A stretch of 64,000 bases of DNA from Cryptomeria japonica (GCF_030272615.1 NC_081409.1:648490468-648554467); one strand, 5' to 3'; positions 1 through 11,580 are shown, numbered from the stretch's first letter. Notes: generated by a model from the letters alone, not told the origin. Made by a program: numbers and translations.

Positions 1-852
1 CTGTATTCTGAGGTTTGATAATTTTAGGTAAATCTCTAACTGCCTTAGTAGTACTGATCTTCACTGTGCAATCAAAGTTTACATGACAGAGTCTCTTATG
101 CCATAACCAACTTTCATCTATATGTGTAATTAAGCTTGTCTTTTCACTGTTATTCAAATGAAAGATATTACTTCTAGTCTGATTATCGGTTGCAATTTCC
201 AAACTAGTTCTATTCATGATTTTGCATTTTCCATTTGTAACTGAAATCCTTTCTTAACTAATTGACCAACACTTAAAAGATTATGCTTTAATCCTTCAAC
301 ATAGTAAACATTGTCAGTGTTATGCTTACCATCAAGAGATATTGTACCCTTACCTTTGATTAAACAAGCTTTGTCATCTCCAAATCTCCCTAAGCCTCCA
401 TTGTATTCTTGAAAGTTCAAGAATTTACGTTTGTCTCTTGTCATATGATGTGAGCATCTTGAATCAATGATCCATTCATCCTTTACTTCAACTTTAGCTG
501 CCAAGGCCTGTTCTACCAGTTGAGCAGTAGGTGTCAGTTGATCTTCTATTATAGCAACAAAAACCCATCCATTGTCTATTGGATCCTCATCATAATCATT
601 AGTCACACCTTCATCAGCAATGTAACAAGATTTGTCTTTATTCTTCTTAAATCTATATCTCTGATATTCAGGGTTAGGCTTGCATGTTCTTCTAGCTTCT
701 TCTCGTAGTCTAGCATGTCTATCAGGGCATCTCGAAGCCATATGACAAATCTTATTGCAGTTAAAACATTTAAAGGGTGCTTTACCTTCATACTTACTTC
801 CAACTGAACCTTTAGGCATTTTCCTTGCAAATAGTGCTTCAAGTTCTTCAAG
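1..852 (-). pseudogene. pol: copia zinc knuckle, protease and GAG-pre-integrase remnant
   Basis: Same frame as gag until about 214. A CCHC knuckle, CFNCNKICHMASRC, lies about 13 codons in. The protease site reads WIIDSRCSHHM, where D-S-G is expected: the catalytic Asp is kept and the Gly has become Arg. The text continues to HNLLSVGQL. Near 214 the frame shifts and resumes as MNRTSLEIA, leading to ESWLWHKRLCHVNFD, the His/Cys GAG-pre-integrase motif. Integrase and RT are outside the window. The shift and the changed protease glycine argue for a non-functional copy. Confidence 0.85.
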
Positions 853-1590
853 TTATTCATTTTTTAACCTGCTTTCTTCAAGTTCTCTTGCATAAAAGGC
901 TTTCCAGTTAGATTTATCAAATGATGGAGTAGATGATGTTGATGCTTTAAAGGCCAAATTTGTCTTTATAGTAGCAACAGGACCAAATTCTTCAATTTCA
1001 AAAGCTGAAAGTTTCCCAATTAATGTATCCCTAGTAACTGATGTATTGGGCATTGTTCTTAACTCATTTATAGCAGTGACTTTCATTTTATATGCCGGTG
1101 GCAATCCTCTTAAAACTTTTGAAACAATTTCATACTCACTTAAGGCTCCTCCACAACATTTAATACCCAAAACAATCTCATTTACTCTTTCCATAAAAGC
1201 AGAAATCCTTTCATCTTCTTCCATTTTTAGATGTTCATACCTGACCCAGAAGCTTTCAAGTTTTGCAATTTTGACTGTGGAATCTCCTTCATTTAGTGTT
1301 TCCAAATGATCCCAAATAGCTTTAGTAGTAGACCTATCTGATAGTCCCATGATTTTTTGATTTGATAATGCGCTCAAAAGTGCTTCTCTTACTTTGCAAT
1401 AATTTTCCTCATCTTTAGTCAAGTTGGGTGGAGTGGGCTGACTCTGAGTAGGAGCAGTATAACCATTCTTTGTAACATCCCAGATGTCTTTTCCAATGCA
1501 ATTTAGACATGTCTCCATTCTGATCTTCCATATGCCATAGTCGGTTCCATCAAGTTTAGGACTGTCCTTCCTAAAATAATTAGTAGACAT
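853..1590 (-). pseudogene. gag: copia gag (UBN2-type capsid region)
   Basis: A 245-codon frame opens with ATG just inside the LTR and primer site, the expected place. The N-terminus has the copia gag signature with LDGTDYGIWKIRMETCL at about residues 13-29. A UBN2-like helical region follows, with AIWDHLETL near residue 90 and VLRGLPPAYK near residue 160. It ends at a TAA at 853-855, but the same frame continues without shift into the CCHC segment. That TAA is therefore probably a nonsense mutation. The role is virus-like-particle assembly around the genomic RNA. Confidence 0.85.
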
Positions 1591-1630
1591 TGGATCTCCT
1601 CAAGCTGTTAAACTTTACAAAAGAGGACTA

Positions 1631-1643
1631 GGCTTTGATACCA
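1631..1643 (-). other. Primer-binding site, initiator-Met tRNA type
   Basis: The minus strand reads TGGTATCAAAGCC two bases inside the LTR. Plant copia elements commonly use TGGTATCAGAGC, complementary to the 3' end of initiator-Met tRNA. One base differs here (A for G). Confidence 0.8.
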
Positions 1644-1645
1644 AT

Positions 1646-2698
1646 TGTTAGGTCTTGGAGACAACTGAGAGGGGGGGGGGTGAATCAGTTATCAAATAAA
1701 TTCAAACTAAAACAACTTACCCAACTTAATTCTTAATACCGGTAAACTAGTTCAATATGCCGGTAGACAGATTTAATAGTTAATTGCTATACCGATAAGG
1801 ATTAGTGCATGAAACATAAAGACAAAGTCATCCACAACACATAACACCAATATTTGTACGTGGAAACCCTGTAAGGGGAAAAACCATGGTGGAAAACCTT
1901 ACCCACAATCAGATGATACTACTGCAGATAGTAAGTGTACATAAATGGGGTTTGCACATGTAGAAAGGCCAAGTGCCTAGAGCTCACTGCTCAATCACAA
2001 ATGGGAGTCACATTGACTACAGTTGGATGGTTAAATCCAATAAGAATGTACTGCACAAAATAGCATCTTCATATGCTAGATTCAGTATCGGTGTAGTTCT
2101 GATTGTCTTCACAAAAACCCTCCTTCAATCTTCAAATGATGTCTGCATGTATAGCTCTACTTATTCTCGCATATACCTACACACAATCCTTTTTCGCATT
2201 CCTTATTTGATCTTACAAATAAGATCTTACATTTATACCATAACCTAAGACCAATTTTAGTAGGTCGTCTCTACAAGATATTTACAATAAAAGCATTTTA
2301 CAAACAAAACAATATCTGATGCAATAACCAATTGAACATGTCGGCTTAATGCATTTACAACAATAATTAATCATCTCCAAAGCGTGCCATGCTGATTTGG
2401 AAAAGGTAAACCTGTCGGTGTATACCCTGGACTTATTTGCCGGTAATAGAAAATATGCAAATGTGAATATACCAATAACCAATTCTCCAAAACAAGATGT
2501 CAAAACGATGTTTTTGACATTACCAAGTGTTTTCCACGCCATTCCAACTGTCGGTGATCATTATATCCTGTCAGTGTACCATATACCGGTGACTGTGCAA
2601 AAGTCGCTTGCTTGCCAGTGAATGTTGCTGGATCTCCAAAGTGCTAGAGTTTTAGTAGGTGTTGACATCAATGACAAAACCATACCAAAATACCAACA
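1646..2698 (-). repeat. 5' LTR of the left copia element
   Basis: On the plus strand it runs from TGTTAGGTC to TACCAACA, so it has TG...CA ends, and is 1053 bp. The plus-strand start carries a G-run before GTGAATCAG, matching (as reverse complement) the end of the plus-strand LTR at 8191-9236. By eye the two are roughly 85-90% identical. It lies two bases from the primer-binding site, which fixes it as the 5' LTR of the minus-strand element. Confidence 0.88.
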
Positions 2699-3630
2699 GT
2701 AAAAACTAAAAATTGGTATCACTTACATTCTTCATTTTTAACCTAATCACTCGTATAATCTTCATTTTTCGTGTGATCCTATCTCGTTTCGTCTTTGCCA
2801 TTTTCTATCTAGATCATTTCATTTTATTCCCATCTTGAGTTTGGGGTTTCATTTTACCCTTAACTTCATCCCCTTTTTGTGCAATCTTTCCCTTTTCACC
2901 TTTGCAGTGTTAGTTTGCCTAATTTGGGCCCAATTAGGGTTTTTTGCTCTTGATTCGGTCCTACTGTTTTGTCTTTCCCATTTTTTATCCAGATTATTTC
3001 ATTTTTTTCCCATTTCAAGTTTGGGATTTCAATTTTTCCTCAAATTCATCTCCTTTGTGTTGGTTCATTCCCCTCTCGATTTGGTGATGTCATTTTTCTA
3101 CCTAAGCCCCTATGTCGATTTAGGGTTTTTCACTTTCTTTTTTGTCGTGCTTCTTCAGGATTTCCATTTTCAGTCTCATTGGCTTAATTTTCCCCCTATT
3201 TCTATTTTATGGTTTCATTTTGACCTCTTCTCCAGTCCCATACCACCACATTCATCTCTTTTTTGTCTATCAATCCACTTTGACTGAATTTACCCGTTGC
3301 TACTCGATTTTACTGAATTTGCCCATTTTCTCTTAATTATTCCCATTTTTTGTCTGAACCTTCCCAATTTGACCCAATTTGATCCAATTTGACTTAATTT
3401 GACTAAATTTGTGTCTTTGTGCATCAATTTGACTAATTAGCCCATATTAAGTTAAATTAATTCGTTAATTAATCAAGCCTTCTCTGTTTACTAATTATTC
3501 TATCTTTTAATATTTCATCAATTAATCAAATCCCCTTTTTATATTAGTTAAATAATATAAATTATTTAATTAATTTTTATTTATCCCCTTTAATTAAATT
3601 ATTTTAATTATTTAATTAAAGATTCATTTA
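2699..3630. repeat. Pyrimidine-rich spacer with about 180-bp degenerate tandem repeats
   Basis: No coding frame is convincing. GTCTTTGCCATTTTCTATC at 2791 recurs as GTCTTTCCCATTTTTTATC at 2971, exactly 180 bp later, and the following 100 bp also align. A weaker third unit starts near 3144, giving about 2.9 units over 2780-3330. At 3353-3412 an 11-bp unit around CAATTTGAC is repeated about five times. The rest (3412-3630) is AT-rich with no feature seen. Confidence 0.6.
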
Positions 3631-3908
3631 TTTTTTTTAATAAGTAAATAGCTGTAGAGGGGCAACACCCTTGTATTAATCAAAAAAGAGAATACAAGGC
3701 TTGATTCAGTGAGAGCAGTAGGGGGAAAGAACTAGGAAGAAAACCCCCTACCTTAGCTCTATTCCTTAAACAAAGAAAAACCAGCAATGACAGTTGGATG
3801 AGTACAAGACATCAGATACCAACCTCTTAAGGTAGATAGCAGAGGCTTTAAAACAAAAATAGAAAATAACAAAATCAGAGAAGCTGGAGAGAACAATGAC
3901 AACCAGAG

Positions 3909-4840
3909 TCAAACAGAGTCTTCAGAAGCACTATCCACAGGAGCATGAGCCGCATCCAGGACAATAGGGCATTCAATGCCACATTTCAAGTGAGCAGTCG
4001 ATTCTGCCTTCTCCCTAGGGAGTCGATAGTTGTTTGGGAACCACTCCTCACCAAGCCCAAACCCCCAGTCATTACCAACCACCAAATCTCCATTCTCCAA
4101 AATCCCAAAATCATCAGCACCCGCTAGCTCTTCATCATGAAGAAATTTTGCCATCCATTCTGATGTGAAGCCATTTTGGATGCCAGTTGCTTTAAGCAGG
4201 AATTCAATGTTCCTGGTAATGACAAGCTAGGTTGCTTGAAGAGTATCAAAGTCCAGGGAGTTAACAATCACAAGCTTCCTTACCTTCACCCCATTGCCTA
4301 AGGTCATATAGTAATTATGGGGAAGTGGAATTCACAGATTGGCATCAATATTATCCAATACAACATCAATCTCCCCCAAAAGGCAATTTTTAAACATCAT
4401 TTGAGTTATCAATTTTGCTCTCTGCTTGCTAGTACCCATGTATAATATCATTGCAAGGAAAAACACCACGATATCGGCATTGGCTCTCTACCTATGATAA
4501 GCCATAATGAATTCCTTTCCCAGAATCCTCTTAAGGCTGTGGAGAATAAGAGGATGTCGAGAGAAGAGGACCTCTTGCAGACGTTTGTCCGTGATTTCAC
4601 CTAGGAAAGCCATCTAGCGACAAGTAGCTTCAAGGAGAATTGGGGTCTCCATAGCAAGTCATCGAGAAAAGAAAGCAACAGTTTGATGGAAAAATGAGGG
4701 CATTCCATTATTAAATAGCAAGACATCAAACCAGAGAATATGACACCCTGCAAGTAGTTCATGCCAATTGAATACACACACGCGTGAAATTCTAGTGTCC
4801 AAACAACATCTGAGCCAAAACTCGTCAACTTAATATCGAC
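3909..4840 (-). pseudogene. Unrecognised reading frame downstream of LINE RNase H
   Basis: One frame, in register with the RNase H above, runs from about 4840 to the TGA/TAG region at 3909 with only five in-frame stops in about 306 codons, where about fifteen would be expected by chance. It reads as protein: WHELLAGCHILWFDVLLFNN near 4750, AFLGEITDKRLQEVLF near 4610, NSLDFDTLQAT near 4240 and SEWMAKFLHDEELAGADD near 4160-4110, ending in an acidic tail. I do not recognise it. It could be an ORF3 or C-terminal domain of this LINE family, or a captured host fragment. The stretch 5390-4840 between it and RNase H has stops at random density and is not supported as coding. Confidence 0.5.
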
Positions 4841-5349
4841 CGACTTTAACCATCAGGTGATTATAAGAAAATCTTGAAAGGGTCTAGTTGTAACTAGATA
4901 TTAATTAAAGTACACTTATATCCAATTGCCACAGGGCCCAAACCAGTACAGATCAATGATGATGGAAATGTGTCACATCTTGGTGACAAGAAGAAACCTT
5001 AACAAGATATCAAGTCATTCGGTCAGTCTATCCACTGGAACCATGACCATTAGGTTGACAAGGAGTAAAGCGGCAATCGGGAAGCAATACATCGGTTTGC
5101 ACCACAACTGGTGATTAATACAAAGAGAAACTTAATCAAAAGAAGAGATAAGAACGCAACCGGAAAGAGACCCAATCGGAGAGCACCCCCCTCAATGAGA
5201 TAGTGAGGATACCATGTCAACTGGTGGAGGCAATACTACGTCACCAACCGGCCCAAGAGAGAACCATCATCTGTAAGGAGCAGACAATCAGTAGATGCCA
5301 CTGTTGACAAACTCAACTGGAAACCATCATTGCTTGGCAGGATAAGCAT

Positions 5350-7618
5350 GCCATAACATCGGTGAAAGATCAGGGGGGGTCACCAATGTCTATTACCAAT
5401 TTAGAGAGTCTATCAGCCTCTCCATTACCTTCCCTATAGATGTGGCTAACCTGAAATTCATCAAAGGTGGCTAACAACACCAGAATCAGTTGAAGCCACT
5501 AGTTAAGGTGCCAACTAGGGATGTTATTATAGCGGATCACATTAACCACATTTAATGAGTCTCCCTCCAGATGAATTCTCTACACCCCAAGCTCCTTCCC
5601 TAATTGAAGACCTCTTAAAGTTGCTCTAAATTCAGCTTCATTGTTAGTAGCAACTCTAATCTTTTCATAGATTTCTTTTATACAAAAACCATCGGAGTCC
5701 CTCAAAATACAACCAATACCACTTTGACCCAAATTTCCTATAGAAGCACCATAGAAGTTTACCTTGCTCCACCCAGGCTCTTGCGCATCCCATTTCACCC
5801 CCACTCTTGGATTGACCTGATCCACCAGGTTTCCCAAGCCAAAAAGTGGTGGAATCAGTAGATTTGGAAGAGCCAGCTTAATCTTACAATCCTAGTCTGT
5901 GTACAAATTCTTCTTTAATGATTTGGATTGAGCAGCCTTATTCAAGAGCTCAATCAGGTGGATCTCAATTTTCCCACAAAGAGATAGTAAGCTCATCTCT
6001 TTACCTTGGAAGATTCTACGATTCCTTTCTTTCCAAATTTCCCAAATTAGAAGCGATGGTAGGATATAAAGAAAATCAGCAAAAATAGCCTTTCTTGCCA
6101 GTTTAGGCCATTGCAAAAACCACTTATCCAACCTTGATGGGAAGGGGCTGAAGATTCTCAATTTTCTCATGAAATGCCACCAATAGTGGCTGGATAATTT
6201 GCAATGGAGAAGTAGATGATCTGCAGTCTTTTCATGCTCTAGACATAAAGTGCATCTGATGGGTCCATTGATACCCATTGAATAGAGCCTTTCTTTACTT
6301 AAGATCTTGTTCTAACAAGCCAACCAGGCAAAAGAGCTTGCTTTGGGAAGGAGGTGCCGATACCAAAAAAAGATTAATAGGCCAATCTTTTTTGTCTATG
6401 GCCGCTTCTTTCAATTTGTAACCAAAACATACTTTGTATTTACCATCAGAGGAGCCGCACCACCTAATAATGTCCTTTTCAGGGGAAGGTAAAATAATCC
6501 TTTTGTTGAGAATATCGATAAAAAATTCTTTCTGATGCTGATCCAATTCCAGGGGATCCAAGGAGTTCCATTTCCACTTAGCAATACCATTTTCTTGGAT
6601 AGGATAACCATAATCACAGATATTATGCCCCCAAAGGTGATAGGTTTCTACCATAATAGGTTGCAGTGAGGGATTGAGACATAAGGCATCTTCACCAGCC
6701 CAAGAGTCAATCCAAAAGGAGGCATCCCTACCATTCCTGACATCCCAGGTAACCTTATGATTTCCCTGCTATCCACAATAAAATTCCAGATGGCCAAGCC
6801 TCTGGGGGGGTTGTTTATAGTGAGAATCCTTTTTGGCTCTAGGGAGTCCAGATATTTATTTTTCAGAAGCGTTGCCCTTTTTTGTTTCCCACCACTACAA
6901 ATTTTCCAAACCAATTTTGCACCCATAGCTAAATTCATAATCGAGATTTGGCGAATGCCAACACTCCTTGCCTTTTTTGGTTGGCGGATCTTTTTCCAAG
7001 CTACCAAAGGAAATTTCCCTTTGTCATCCGAACCTTTCCAAAGGAACTTTCTCATTAGAGAGATCAATTCATCTTCAATTGCCACCGGTAATCTCAGGCA
7101 AGCCATGGAAAAAACTGGTAGCACAGAAAGGACCGATTTTATCATAGTGAGTTTACCAAAAGAGGATAACTACTTGCCTTTCCAAATTGCAAGCTTGGAT
7201 TTGCACTTATCAATAAGATGCTTCTAATAGTGAGTTACTGTTAATGAAGAGGGGGATTCCAAGAAATTTCCTTGGGAAGTTTGCAACTCTGAGATTAAGA
7301 ATCCTTGATAATACACCTTGCAAGTTAATCGGAGTATTGACAAAAAACACTTCAGATTTATGCAATTGATTTTTTGCCCAGAAGCCACATAGTAATCATC
7401 AAGGCATGATTTAATTGTTCTTGCCTCCCTCCTGCAAGCCAAACCAAATAGAATGGTATCATTGACAAACTGCAAATGAGTCATTTTTTCAACCCATGTT
7501 GCCACAGTGACTCCAATCCAACGATCATCTTGCTAAAGAGCTCTTATTGATCGACCTAACACTTCAACCATTATGATAAACATAAATAGTGATATTGGAT
7601 CACCTTGTCGAATTCCTC
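5350..7618 (-). pseudogene. LINE ORF2 C-terminal half: RT, zf-RVT, RNase H
   Basis: The RT begins at GIRQGDPISLFMF (about 7610) and passes FVNDTILFGLA near 7450, standing where FADDT is normal, so the first catalytic Asp of the pair is Asn. A thumb region (KSVLSVLPVF, FLWKG, GAKLVWK) follows in the same frame. Two frameshifts, near 6745 and 6280, bracket a segment read in another frame (WPINLFLV). Next is zf-RVT (CTLCLEHEKTADHLLLHC) at 6250-6180. RNase H (VNFYGAS, NNEAEFRATLRGLQL, LEGDS, EGNGEADRL) runs to about 5390. Asp is Tyr in the first RNase H motif. Several stops are present. Confidence 0.85.
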
Positions 7619-7791
7619 TTGTCGAGGAAAAGAAATTTCTAAGGGAAAATGTTGAAGCTAAGGAGATAAAACTGGTTTATGTGAATACTAAAGAGCAGAT
7701 TGCAGATATTTTCACTAAACCTTTGCTTAAAGAGACTTTTGAATATCTCAAATATCAGCTTGGAGTCATACTACCACCAGTAGAGACTTAG
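7619..7791 (+). pseudogene. pol: copia pol C-terminal end (RNase H tail)
   Basis: The frame reads FLRENVEAKEIKLVYVNTKE, then QIADIFTKPLLKETFEYLK, ending at TAG 7789-7791. This is the standard C-terminus of copia pol, after the RNase H domain. It starts mid-domain at the junction with LINE sequence, so it is a fragment. It is open to its natural stop. Confidence 0.9.
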
Positions 7792-8190
7792 ACAGTTGAT
7801 GATTTGTCATCAATCAATAGAATTAACAAAGAAATCTTTTACTCTGGTCTTTGATGAGGAAGCTACTTCTCAGGGGGAGTAGTTGGTATACTGAATTGAT
7901 TGGTATCTTGTATATGAACTTGGTTTTATTGTAACTTTGACATTTGATGTCAAAGGGGGAGAGATATATATGGAAAAACACATTATCTTTTGGAGAGATT
8001 GGTATTGAAAAACTTTGGAAAACACATGTTTTTCCCAGGGGGAGAGATTGTTGTTTAGGAGAGATTTTTACTCTCTAATTTTTGGTAATGATCTTTTTGG
8101 AGATTGTTGGTTTTTGATACTTGGCATTTTTGTTTTGGCACTTTGATGGTTTTTCCATCTTGTGTTGCCATCAATGCCAAAGGGGGAGAT
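7792..8190 (+). other. copia 3' untranslated region with polypurine tract
   Basis: Non-coding DNA between the pol stop and the LTR. Several GGGGGAG purine runs occur (near 7871, 7957, 8038 and 8179). The last, AAAGGGGGAGA at 8180-8190, abuts the LTR and is the likely plus-strand primer. The repeated purine runs may be duplicated tracts. Confidence 0.75.
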
Positions 8191-9236
8191 TGTTGGTATT
8201 TTGGTATGGTTTTGTCATTGATGTCAACACCTACTAAAACACTAGCACTTTGGAGAGCCAACAACATTCATCGGCAAGCAACTATTGCACAATTACTGGT
8301 ATATGACACACTGACAGGATATAATGATCACCGACACTTGGAATGGCATGGAAGACACATGGTTATGTCAAAGACATCGTTTGGACATCTTGTCCTGGAG
8401 TTTTGTTCATTGGTATATTCATAGTTGCATATTTGCTATTACCGGCAAATAGCTCTAGGGTTACACCGGTAGGTTTATCTTTTCCAGATCAGCATGGCAC
8501 GCAATGGAGATGATTAATTATTGTTGTAAATGCATTAAGATGACATGTTCAATCGGTTATTGCATCGGATATTATATTATTTGTAAAATGTTTTTATTGT
8601 AATATCTTGTAGAGCTGACCTACTAAAATTGGTTTTAGGTTATGGTATAAATGTAAGATCTTATTTGTAAGATCAAGTGTGGAATGCGAAAAATGATTGT
8701 GTGAAGGTATATGCGAGATTAAGTAGAGCTATACATGAAGACATCATTTGAAGGTGAAGCTAGGTTTTTGTGAAAGCATATCAGCATTACACCGGTACTG
8801 AATCCAGCATATGAAGATGTTATTTTGTGCAGTACATTCTTATTGGATTTAACCATCCAACTTTAGTCAGCGTGACTCCCATTTTGTGATTGAGCAGTGA
8901 GCTCTAGGTTGTTGGCCTTTCTGCATGTGTAGACCCCATTTATGTACACTTACTATCTGCAGTAGTATCATCTGATTGTGGGTAAGGTTTCCCACCGTGG
9001 TTTTTCCCCTTACAGTGTTTCCACATACAAATATTGGTGTTATGTGTTGTGGATGACTTTGTGTTTATGTTTCATGCACTAGTCCTTACCAGTATAGCAA
9101 TTAACTATTATAACTGTATACCGACATGCTTAACCGATTTACCGGTATTAAGCATGAAGTTGGTTAAATTGTTTTTGGTTTAAATTTATCTGACAACTGA
9201 TTCACCCCCCCTCTCAGTTGTCCCTGGGACCTAACA
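8191..9236 (+). repeat. 3' LTR of the right copia element
   Basis: It runs from TGTTGGTATTTTGG to GGGACCTAACA and is 1046 bp with TG...CA ends. It follows a polypurine tract. It matches the reverse complement of 1646-2698 throughout, so the two LTRs form a 1.05-kb inverted repeat about 5.5 kb apart. Confidence 0.9.
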
Positions 9237-10031
9237 CTCTCGACGTTCTGATGCTTTGGGATGCATGAAAGGAGCATTCCTAGCATAAACCTACCCACCC
9301 AAATGTGCTCGTGATGTCAGTTTGTCCACACGACAACCAAAATTTGACCATTGCGAGTGTGAGGGTGCTCTCGCACCACACACATATTGTTGTTTATATT
9401 CATATTGTTGATTACATAGGCAAATATTTATTTAAATTTATAAAAGGGAAGCCACTAAATACAGGGAATACACAATAATGAACTAAATACAAGGAGTTTT
9501 GTAGGGTTAATTCAACATTTTAGAAATTTTATCAAATCATATTCCACGATTGCAATGTTTTATATCATAGATTTTTGTTGTTTATATTCATATTGTTGAT
9601 TACATAGGAAAATGATCAATTGACTTTATAAAAGGACAACCACAAAATACAATGAATACACAGTAATGAACTCACTACACATTTATTGGATCAAATATCA
9701 AAATTTATATATATAAAAAAAGGCATGTCTGTCAAGTCAATACAAGTATTACAAAAAAGTGGCATATGCCATGTCCAAATCGATATATAATAAAAATGTA
9801 GAATATATCTACATGTATTAGTCATTCTATGACCAAAAATAACACTATATGATCCTAAACTTGTGTGGATCATCAAAATCGAGCCTCTTCGATGTAGTAT
9901 GTGGTTCTGTAGATGGTTGCAAAACCACAATTCAAAGGCCAAGTTAGAATTCTTTTGTAGTAAATATTTCACAATTAACAACATAACTTTGCATGAAACT
10001 ATAATTCCTTTGCAATTGAAATGTAGATTAC
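9237..10031. other. Spacer with a 100-bp direct repeat; possible 3' exon of the split gene
   Basis: About 95 bp at 9386-9480 (beginning ATTGTTGTTTATATTC) recurs at 9574-9670 with small changes. On the minus strand, after a CTACAG acceptor near 9913, an open frame runs to 9691 in the phase left by the exon at 10032-10146. It could be a terminal exon of the unrecognised gene, but its amino acid content is unremarkable and I hold it weakly. Confidence 0.35.
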
Positions 10032-10146
10032 CTCATCGGCTGATCTAAGAGCTAATGCATTTGCTCTCCTCTCCTTGTCACTCTTAGGAGTTTTCTTGAA
10101 GACATACTTAAAAGGATCCACGTTATGGTCGTACCGCGAATGGGTC
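10032..10146 (-). pseudogene. Probable exon I of the unrecognised multi-exon gene
   Basis: Minus strand, between an acceptor CAAAG| at 10147 and a donor GATGAG|GTAATC at 10032/10031. The open frame is basic: SRYDHNVDPFKYVFKKTPKS, then KERRANALALRSADE. It lies 32 bases from the left end of the giant retroelement. The matching exon H lies 64 bases beyond the element's right end. Frame continuity with exon H (phase 0) needs one extra base at the junction, so either a 1-bp deletion has occurred or the acceptor differs. Function unknown. Confidence 0.5.
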
Positions 10147-10178
10147 CTTTGTAGATTAAATAAACAATTAATACAATG

Positions 10179-11580
10179 TGATGCTCTACAAAAAGGACAA
10201 GGTTAGGATAAACAAACAGCCAAACAAGAAACAACAAGAAGTTGATTGTTAGATGTTAAAAAATCATAAATTAAAAACTATCCTAAGCAAGCATATCAAG
10301 AAAGACACTACTAAGCAAAAAGAAAGCTTAAGGAATCTACAAAAAACAACTAAGCTCCTCCAAATGCTCTCTACCATGCTGGTAGTTTCTCCTTCCTTGT
10401 TCCTCTCCTCTCCAAGTTCTAAAATAGTGTAGCTCTCAGCAGCGTTTTGCACTATGGATGCTTATGGAGATTCAAGATTAAAGTATTTGCTCTAAATATG
10501 AATGAAAAGCTAATACTAGATGCTATAGATACTAAGATGATTTGTTTTAAACCAAAATGACAATTATATGAGTTTATTATGCTAAAATGCTCTCTAAAAT
10601 TCACTATAGATTAAATGCATACAAGTTTTTAGGATCTGGATTATGAAGAAATGGACTCTATTTATAGGTAAAATGGAGCAATGGATGGTTGAGATTGAGT
10701 AATCTCAACAAGGGTCAGGATTGAATGATATTCAATCCATGTGATGGCTTTGAACCCAATCCCAAGATGACAAGTGTTAATGTGAGATAGGTTGAGAGGA
10801 GAGGGAATAAGCATTAAATGCTTGGCATGACCTGGGAGTTAACTTGGGGTTAGGGTCAAGGTTAGTTGAATGAATAAATTCTTTACTCAAAGAATAAAGT
10901 TTTTATCCAATGGATAAACTCTTGTGCAAAGGCAAAAGGGATAAACATGGTCAAAGCAATAAATGCTTGAGGAGGCACATGAGTGCAAGTTGAAATAATC
11001 ATAAATGGTCATGTAAGAGTCATTAGTGGTTTTGGAAGACTTTGGAGGTTAAATTATTGAACACAAAGCATTAAATGTTTTTCAAAGACTTTGAAGTCTT
11101 TGAGAAGTGACTCCAAGTTGCTTAGGAATGTGACAATAATTAGGGAATGGATTAGGCTAATTAGGAAGGGGTTAGAAGAATCTAAAAGGGGATTAGATTT
11201 GCAATTGGGTTTGGTGCATGAGGGAAAATAGGACTTTTATTTAAAATAAATTAATTTATTTCAATAAATGTGTGCAAGATGCATTTGTAGGAAAATGCAA
11301 GTCGGGGGGGAATAAATGATTTAAATAAATGTTTTATTTAATTTATTTAAAAGAGGAATAGGGGATTAAATGATATAAATATGATTTATTTATTCAATTG
11401 ATTGTGAATTTGGTTTGATGAATTAATTAAAATAAATTAAGTAATTTATTTAATTAATAGGAAAATGTTTGAGGATGAATTAATTAAATATTAATTTAAT
11501 TAACTGATGGCTAATGGATTTTTAATCAAATAAATAGCAAATATCCATTTAATTAAATTGGACAGATTTATGTGACTACA
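10179..11580 (-). repeat. 3' LTR of the giant gypsy element
   Basis: 1402 bp, TGATGCTCT...GACTACA on the plus strand; on the element's own strand it begins TGTAGTC and ends GCATCA. It aligns end to end with 30347-31751 with scattered substitutions and a few short indels. Confidence 0.95.

Larger units (their letters stand above)
1..2698 (-). mobile_element. Ty1/copia retrotransposon, 5' part; element runs off the left edge
   Basis: Reading the minus strand, an LTR (2698 to 1646) is followed by a primer-binding site, a gag frame, a CCHC knuckle, a protease remnant and the GAG-pre-integrase motif before the window ends. This order is copia. The rest of pol would lie left of base 1. The coding part has one in-frame TAA near 853 and a frameshift near 214, so this copy is dead. 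Its LTR belongs to the same family as the LTR at 8191-9236, which points the other way. Confidence 0.9.
3631..7618 (-). mobile_element. 5'-truncated LINE (L1-like, with RNase H)
   Basis: Minus-strand order is partial RT, thumb/connection, zinc-knuckle zf-RVT, RNase H, unknown frame, short 3' UTR, then an A-tail (plus-strand T8 at 3631-3638). Endonuclease, ORF1 and the first half of RT are missing. The left part of RT stops abruptly at about 7618, where copia sequence begins. The 3' UTR ends in CAAGGGTGTTGCCCCTCTAC before the tail, in the style of plant L1 3' ends. Confidence 0.85.
7619..9236 (+). mobile_element. copia retrotransposon, 3' end only (plus strand)
   Basis: It consists of the last 57 codons of pol, a 3' untranslated stretch with CTCAGGGGGAG-type purine runs, a polypurine tract and a full LTR. 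Everything upstream is missing, because the sequence joins LINE RT directly at about 7618. It is the same family as the element at 1-2698 but in opposite orientation. Confidence 0.9.

Noticed and set aside
2835-3287. 150-codon Phe/Leu-rich plus-strand frame
   Set aside because: Product of a T-rich 180-bp repeat; looks like a membrane protein only because of composition.
3909-5390. One continuous 490-codon frame from LINE RNase H to the 3' end, with stops explained by C-to-T change
   Set aside because: Every stop codon can be reached by C-to-T from a sense codon, so that argument carries no information. Between 5390 and 4840 the stop density equals chance; only 4840-3909 is retained.
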